Positions 5,405 through 8,580 of a stretch of 8,580 nt of DNA are shown piece by piece. Position numbers and translations under genes: made by a program. The notes under the pieces are model-generated. The model did no database searches. It was not told the DNA's origin and worked only from the letters and a program-made list of their open reading frames with translations. Origin of the DNA: Anaerolineae bacterium. Its GTDB lineage: Bacteria; Chloroflexota; Anaerolineae; B4-G1. The DNA is taken from contig JAUWOI010000165.1 of NCBI GenBank assembly GCA_030612185.1, positions 1 through 8,580 on the forward strand, in the 5' to 3' direction. Within the stretch, counting starts at the first letter, position 1; every line of letters starts with the position of its first letter.

Positions 5405-6259
5405 ATGACCTATCAAATTCTGATCGTAGACAGCAATAAAGCCTTTGCCACTATGCTTCAGGAGAGTCTAGAGCAAGGCAGTGATTGTCGTGCCACTGTG
5501 GCGACCGGTGGGGACGAGGCGCTGCAGGCACTGACCACCGCCGAGTTCGATCTTGCCATCGTAGACCTGGGCCTGACCGACGCGGATGGAGCCACGCTAG
5601 CCCGCGCGTTGCGGCAGCAGCGGGCCGACCTGCGACTGATGCTGATCCCGCTGATAGGAGAGAAACTCCCATCCGAACTGGCCGACCTGGACGTGCAAGG
5701 CGTTCTGTCCAAGCCCTTCTTCCTCCCCGAATTGCCGGGACGTATCGCAGACGCGCTGTCACGGCCTGTGGGCGGAGGTCCAGACCTCGCTGAGATCACA
5801 GAGCCGGACATATCCTCTGGCCAACCTGTCGTGAGCAGCGACGAACGGCCTGTCGTGAGCAGCGGCGAACGGCTGGCCGTGCTGCGCGAGCACATTTCAG
5901 AGATCATCCAGGAGATGAACGCGCTATCTCAGGAGATTAACGCCGAAGCGGTGATTCTGACCTGCAAGGGGAAGTTGATCGCCCACACGGGCCGGCTCTC
6001 GGCCGAGGGGTCAGATGCACTGGCGCAGGTCGTCGCCGAAAGTTGGCGCACCTCGGCCCGTGTGGCGCAAATCCTGGGCCAGGAGCAACTGCGCTTCGAA
6101 CAGAGTACAGAGGGCGGTGAGTATGTGTTCTACTCGCTGGCCGTCACCCAAGACGTCATCCTCTCGGCAGCCCTGCACGTCAGCATACCACTCGGCATGA
6201 TCCGCCACCGCGCCAAGTCAACAGCCGACGCATTACGGGCCTTAATTAAAAGAGGGTGA
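5405..6259 (+). CDS. Receiver-like domain fused to a Roadblock/LC7-like domain
   Basis: This 284-aa soluble protein has a CheY-like receiver fold at ~1-118: ILIVDSN with D9, phospho-acceptor position D54 in AIVDLGL, and K103 in LSKPF. The second acidic residue is Ser (10) and the usual Ser/Thr after strand 4 is missing (LIPLIGE), so phosphorylation may be weak or absent. A polar linker (~120-158) contains a duplicated PVVSSDER/PVVSSGER. A helix (~159-178) leads into residues ~178-281 (AEAVILTCKGKLIAHTGRLS, EYVFYSLAVTQDVILSAAL), typical of Roadblock/LC7 proteins. These dimerise and often regulate small GTPases, as MglB does MglA; no such GTPase lies in the window. AGGTGAG lies ~7 nt before ATG. 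tpiA begins 7 bp after its stop, so the two are probably cotranscribed. Confidence 0.85.
   Translation: MTYQILIVDSNKAFATMLQESLEQGSDCRATVATGGDEALQALTTAEFDLAIVDLGLTDADGATLARALRQQRADLRLMLIPLIGEKLPSELADLDVQGVLSKPFFLPELPGRIADALSRPVGGGPDLAEITEPDISSGQPVVSSDERPVVSSGERLAVLREHISEIIQEMNALSQEINAEAVILTCKGKLIAHTGRLSAEGSDALAQVVAESWRTSARVAQILGQEQLRFEQSTEGGEYVFYSLAVTQDVILSAALHVSIPLGMIRHRAKSTADALRALIKRG
5825..5872 (+). repeat. 24-bp tandem duplication in the linker
   Basis: Two adjacent 24-bp units (5825-5848 and 5849-5872) differ at one base, GAC versus GGC. They encode PVVSSDER and PVVSSGER in the linker of the receiver-Roadblock protein. Confidence 0.9.
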
Positions 6260-6266
6260 ACAAGAG

Positions 6267-7037
6267 ATGCGCCACCCCATCATCGCTGGCAATTGGAAGA
6301 TGCACCTGGGTCACGTTGACGAGGCACTGACCTTTGTACGTCGCATCCGGTATCAACTGAACGGGATAGAAGGGGTGGATCGGGTGTTGTGCCCCCCCTT
6401 CACTGTGCTGGCGGCTGTGGCCGAGGTATTGCGTCCCACGCGCATTGGCCTGGGTGCGCAGACGATGCACTGGGAGGATCGGGGCGCGCACACCGGCGAA
6501 ATCTCCCCGGCTATGCTGGCGGCGCTGTGCCAGTACGTCATCCTGGGCCACTCGGAGCGCCGCGCTGCCAATAACGAAAGCGATGCCGCCGTCAACCGGA
6601 AGATCCACGCGGCGCTGATTCACGACCTCACCCCCATCATCTGCGTGGGAGAGAACCTGGCGCAGAATGAGGCCGGTCAGACCCACACATTCGTCGGCGG
6701 GCAAGTGCGGGCGGCGCTGGCGGGCCTGGCGGCGGAGCAGGCCGAGCGGTGTGTAGTCGCCTACGAGCCACTGTGGGCCATCGGCACCGGCAAGGCGGCG
6801 ACCCCGGCGGACGCGAACCGCGTTATTGGGCTGACCATCCGAGGGGCCATCGCTGAGATGTTTGGGGAAGCCACCGCCCAGGCCGTGCGGGTATTGTACG
6901 GCGGCAGCGTCAACGTGGAGAACGTCGTCGCTTTTATGGCGATGCCGGAAGTGGACGGTGCGTTGGTGGGTGGGGCGAGCCTCAAGCCGGATTTTGTGGA
7001 ACTGGTGCGGCGAGCGGTGTCAGCCCAGGTCTCGTAG
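6267..7037 (+). CDS. tpiA: Triosephosphate isomerase
   Basis: This enzyme interconverts dihydroxyacetone phosphate and glyceraldehyde 3-phosphate in glycolysis and gluconeogenesis, in the cytoplasm. Its 256 residues match the usual TIM-barrel length. Active-site landmarks are all present: N9 and K11 (AGNWKMH), H95 (VILGHSERR), E167 (VAYEPLWAIGTGKAATP, which also holds the flexible loop 6), and the phosphate-binding YGGSV (211-215) and GALVGGASL (231-239). GAGGGTG at 6252-6258, overlapping the stop of the preceding gene, lies 8 nt before the ATG. It is unusual to find tpiA behind a signalling gene rather than with gap/pgk. The gene is GC-rich (e.g. 44 of 60 bases at 6721-6780), and the sequence turns AT-richer soon after it. 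Confidence 0.98.
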   Translation: MRHPIIAGNWKMHLGHVDEALTFVRRIRYQLNGIEGVDRVLCPPFTVLAAVAEVLRPTRIGLGAQTMHWEDRGAHTGEISPAMLAALCQYVILGHSERRAANNESDAAVNRKIHAALIHDLTPIICVGENLAQNEAGQTHTFVGGQVRAALAGLAAEQAERCVVAYEPLWAIGTGKAATPADANRVIGLTIRGAIAEMFGEATAQAVRVLYGGSVNVENVVAFMAMPEVDGALVGGASLKPDFVELVRRAVSAQVS

Positions 7038-7106
7038 TATGCTCCATTTCCGCCCCGTCATCCGAAACGGCGGGCTGATCTCAGGTCCAAGTGCGAGAAG
7101 TATCCT

Positions 7107-8183
7107 ATGAGCAAAGTGAGAGTCACTTCAGAATTCGATCCGGCGGCGGACCTCGTTTTATACGAGGGCGACTGTCTTGACTTGCTTTCACACATTCCTG
7201 ATAAGTTTGTCAAGTTGGTCGTCACTTCACCACCGTATAATCTAGGCAAACCTTACGAAAGCCGCCTAGATATGGATGAATACCTGGCCCAGCAGCGCAG
7301 GGTTATTGAAGAGTGCGTGCGAGTGCTAGACGGTCGAGGAAGCATTTGCTGGCAGGTCGGCAATTACGTTGATGACGGTGAGATTATTCCTCTCGACGTC
7401 CTCCTGTATCCAATCTTCGCCTCGTTGGGGTTACGCTTGCGCAATCGTATAGTGTGGCACTTTGGACATGGCCTACATGCCTCGAAACGCTTTTCCGGCC
7501 GATACGAGGTCATTTTGTGGTTTACCAAGGGCAATGAGTACATCTTCAATCTGGATGCTGTCCGTGTGCCACAGAAGTACCCCAAGAAAAAGTACTTCAA
7601 GGGACCGAAAAAGGGCCAGCTTTCGGGTAACCCTTTGGGTAAGAATCCCGGCGACATTTGGGAAATTCCTAACGTGAAAGCGAACCACGTGGAAAAGACG
7701 ATACATCCCTGCCAGTTCCCGGTGGAATTGATTGAGCGTCTTGTGCTCTCAATGACAGATGAGGGAGATTGGGTGTTAGACCCGTTTATTGGCGTAGGAA
7801 CAACAGCTATCGCAGCCTTAATGCATAATCGAAAGGTATCTTCTCAAAAACTTGGGGCGGGTGTAGGTCGGATTTGCTATCCGACCGGACGGCGGTTAGC
7901 AAAACCGCCCTACAGTCGTCATCCCCCCCTGAATATTGAGAAGATACATCGAAAGGCTATTGGGACCGAGATTGTGCCTGAATATGTGGAGGTTGCGAAA
8001 AAGCGAATACGTCTGGCAGAGAAGGGGACATTGCGCATCCGGCCGATGGAAAGGTCGGTTTACGACCCTAAAGCGCCCAGTAAAAGTATCCCGCCAAAGT
8101 TTGTACACCTGGGGGCACCCTCGATTCAGCCCCAGCTACTTGAGCAGCGTGCACAATACGCCAAGGAGGAACAGGAAGAATGA
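7107..8183 (+). CDS. Beta-class type II DNA methyltransferase (N4-C or N6-A), carrying a 40-residue in-frame insertion
   Basis: This enzyme transfers methyl from SAM to an amino group of a DNA base, probably the partner of the adjacent BstYI-like nuclease (R-GATC-Y in the known enzyme). Catalytic motif IV is TSPPYN (40-45); TSPPY is common in N4-cytosine enzymes but not limited to them. A HPCQFPVELIERLV segment (200-213) and SAM motif I DPFIGVGTT (225-233) follow; this order defines the beta class. The acidic motif II residue is E288 in AIGTE. Between motifs I and II, residues 244-283 come from a transposon-like element; joining NRK243 to A284 restores a normal family sequence of 318 aa. The gene is AT-richer than tpiA (24 of 60 GC at 7201-7260), which suggests transfer. 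Its TGA overlaps the next ATG (ATGA at 8180). The start at 7107 has only a weak ribosome site. Activity with the insert is uncertain. Confidence 0.93.
   Translation: MSKVRVTSEFDPAADLVLYEGDCLDLLSHIPDKFVKLVVTSPPYNLGKPYESRLDMDEYLAQQRRVIEECVRVLDGRGSICWQVGNYVDDGEIIPLDVLLYPIFASLGLRLRNRIVWHFGHGLHASKRFSGRYEVILWFTKGNEYIFNLDAVRVPQKYPKKKYFKGPKKGQLSGNPLGKNPGDIWEIPNVKANHVEKTIHPCQFPVELIERLVLSMTDEGDWVLDPFIGVGTTAIAALMHNRKVSSQKLGAGVGRICYPTGRRLAKPPYSRHPPLNIEKIHRKAIGTEIVPEYVEVAKKRIRLAEKGTLRIRPMERSVYDPKAPSKSIPPKFVHLGAPSIQPQLLEQRAQYAKEEQEE
7837..7947. mobile_element. MITE-like element with terminal inverted repeats and target duplication, inserted in the methyltransferase gene
   Basis: The ends TATCTTCTCAA (7837-7847) and TTGAGAAGATA (7936-7946) are perfect 11-bp inverted repeats. 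ATCGAAAGG lies directly outside on the left (7828-7836) and again at 7948-7956. It is a 9-bp target duplication, or 10 bp if A/C at 7827/7947 is a later change. Inside are two hairpins, GGTCGGAT/ATCCGACC (7866-7873 and 7879-7886) and GGCGGTT/AACCGCC (7891-7897 and 7903-7909). An outer pair, TGTAGG/CCTACA (7862-7867 and 7909-7914), shares a few bases with them. Element plus duplication is 120 bp, an exact 40 codons without stops. It has no transposase, so it would be mobilised in trans. Confidence 0.85.
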
Positions 8184-8512
8184 GAATTGTATATGAGTAC
8201 TCACATCTTGGCGGTGCGGAGATCTTGCAGGTGCGCTACCCAGACATTGACCGCGAAATACGAGAGGTTATTTCGGAAATAACAGCCAAGAGAACTAAGA
8301 TTAGCAAGGAGAAAACGAAGAGAGGGAAAGCGCTTTACTCGCCAAGTGATATGAACCGGCAATTTAAGAAGGCATTTGAAGGCAGAGGGTATCGCGAGTT
8401 GCGCCACAGTTATAAACTCACTATACCCAACAGTGACTTCTGTCCATTCGCTGAAATTAAAACGACTTTCGCGAATTCTTGCCTAAAAGGGCGTTTTTTG
8501 GCATTATTTTGA
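8180..8512 (+). pseudogene. BstYI-like type II restriction endonuclease, N-terminal part only
   Basis: The first ~80 residues closely resemble the N-terminus of BstYI, which cuts R-GATC-Y, as I recall that sequence: MRIVYEYSHLGGAEILQVR, then KRTKISKEKTKRGKALYSPSDMN (split here only for description) and the helix with FEGRGYRELRHSYKLT. BstYI is about 200 residues with its catalytic residues in the second half. Here resemblance stops near residue 80 (about 8420), and the frame ends at 110 after an unrelated tail (AEIKTTFANSCLKGRFLALF). No other plus frame in the remaining bases continues the homology. The product should therefore lack the active site. The rest may lie beyond an insertion to the right of the window. 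The ATG overlaps the methyltransferase stop (ATGA) and follows AAGGAGGA at 8163-8170, so translation is coupled. Confidence 0.78.
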
Positions 8513-8580
8513 CAGAAATTGCAATAGAAAATGTTGAAAACGCCTACTTGTTGAAATTTACCTTGTTCAAGCTAACTGAT
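8513..8580. other. AT-rich tail, possible insertion or foreign DNA
   Basis: No gene is recognisable here. With the preceding bases it is markedly AT-rich (22 of 60 GC at 8461-8520). An inverted repeat, GGCGTTTT (8490-8497) and AAAACGCC (8537-8544), spans the endonuclease stop, with a 39-nt loop. TTGACA at 8509-8514 resembles a -35 box, but no good -10 follows. Confidence 0.35.

Noticed and set aside
7038..7106. Possible terminator after tpiA
   Set aside because: A CCGCC/GGCGG pairing exists, but the stem is broken by mismatches and no T-run follows.
8490..8544. Terminal inverted repeat of an insertion sequence
   Set aside because: Only 8-bp arms, with no target duplication or transposase visible; kept as a note only.
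8410..8572. Minus-strand frame of about 50 codons at the right edge, considered as a transposase remnant
   Set aside because: It is closed by a stop near 8572, has no clear start and shows no recognisable motif.

Overview
The window looks like a piece of a Chloroflexota chromosome (Anaerolineae/Caldilineae/Thermoflexia-like). This is inferred from style, not from a search: Thr/Pro-rich linkers after a single membrane helix, a TPR-TM-TP protein, stand-alone response regulators fused to other domains, and coding regions and gaps peppered with small palindromic and 7-bp repeats. The left 7 kb is mostly GC-rich. The last ~1.5 kb is clearly more AT-rich and carries a restriction-modification (RM) locus.

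Layout. Positions 1-5233 are read on the minus strand. In transcription order the genes are signal peptidase I (lepB, TTG start at 5233), an uncharacterised 173-aa protein with an internal duplication, a receiver + ParA/CpaE-like protein 6 bp further on, a large secreted HEXXH metallopeptidase with an InhA-like beta-domain, and a TPR + transmembrane + Thr/Pro-linker protein that runs off the left edge. Positions 5405-8512 are read on the plus strand: a receiver + Roadblock-like protein, triosephosphate isomerase (tpiA), a beta-class DNA methyltransferase, and the start of a BstYI-like restriction endonuclease. Two back-to-back sigma70-type promoters, both with 17-bp spacers, lie at 5267-5344 and drive lepB leftward and the receiver-Roadblock/tpiA pair rightward.

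The most striking signal is a ~110-bp element with perfect 11-bp terminal inverted repeats and a 9-10 bp target duplication. It sits inside the methyltransferase gene, between SAM motif I and motif II. Element plus duplication is exactly 120 bp, so the reading frame stays open and the protein gains 40 residues. Two further genes (TPR-TM and receiver-ParA) also contain palindromic, apparently inserted, in-frame DNA. The genome may therefore tolerate, or select for, protein-coding palindromic repeats. The partner endonuclease loses its resemblance to BstYI after ~80 residues, so the RM system is probably inactive for cleavage.

Other points of interest are the receiver-ParA protein, which has an intact phospho-receiver but lacks the P-loop lysine; the receiver-Roadblock protein, which has a degraded receiver; and degenerate 7-bp repeat arrays in the gene gaps.
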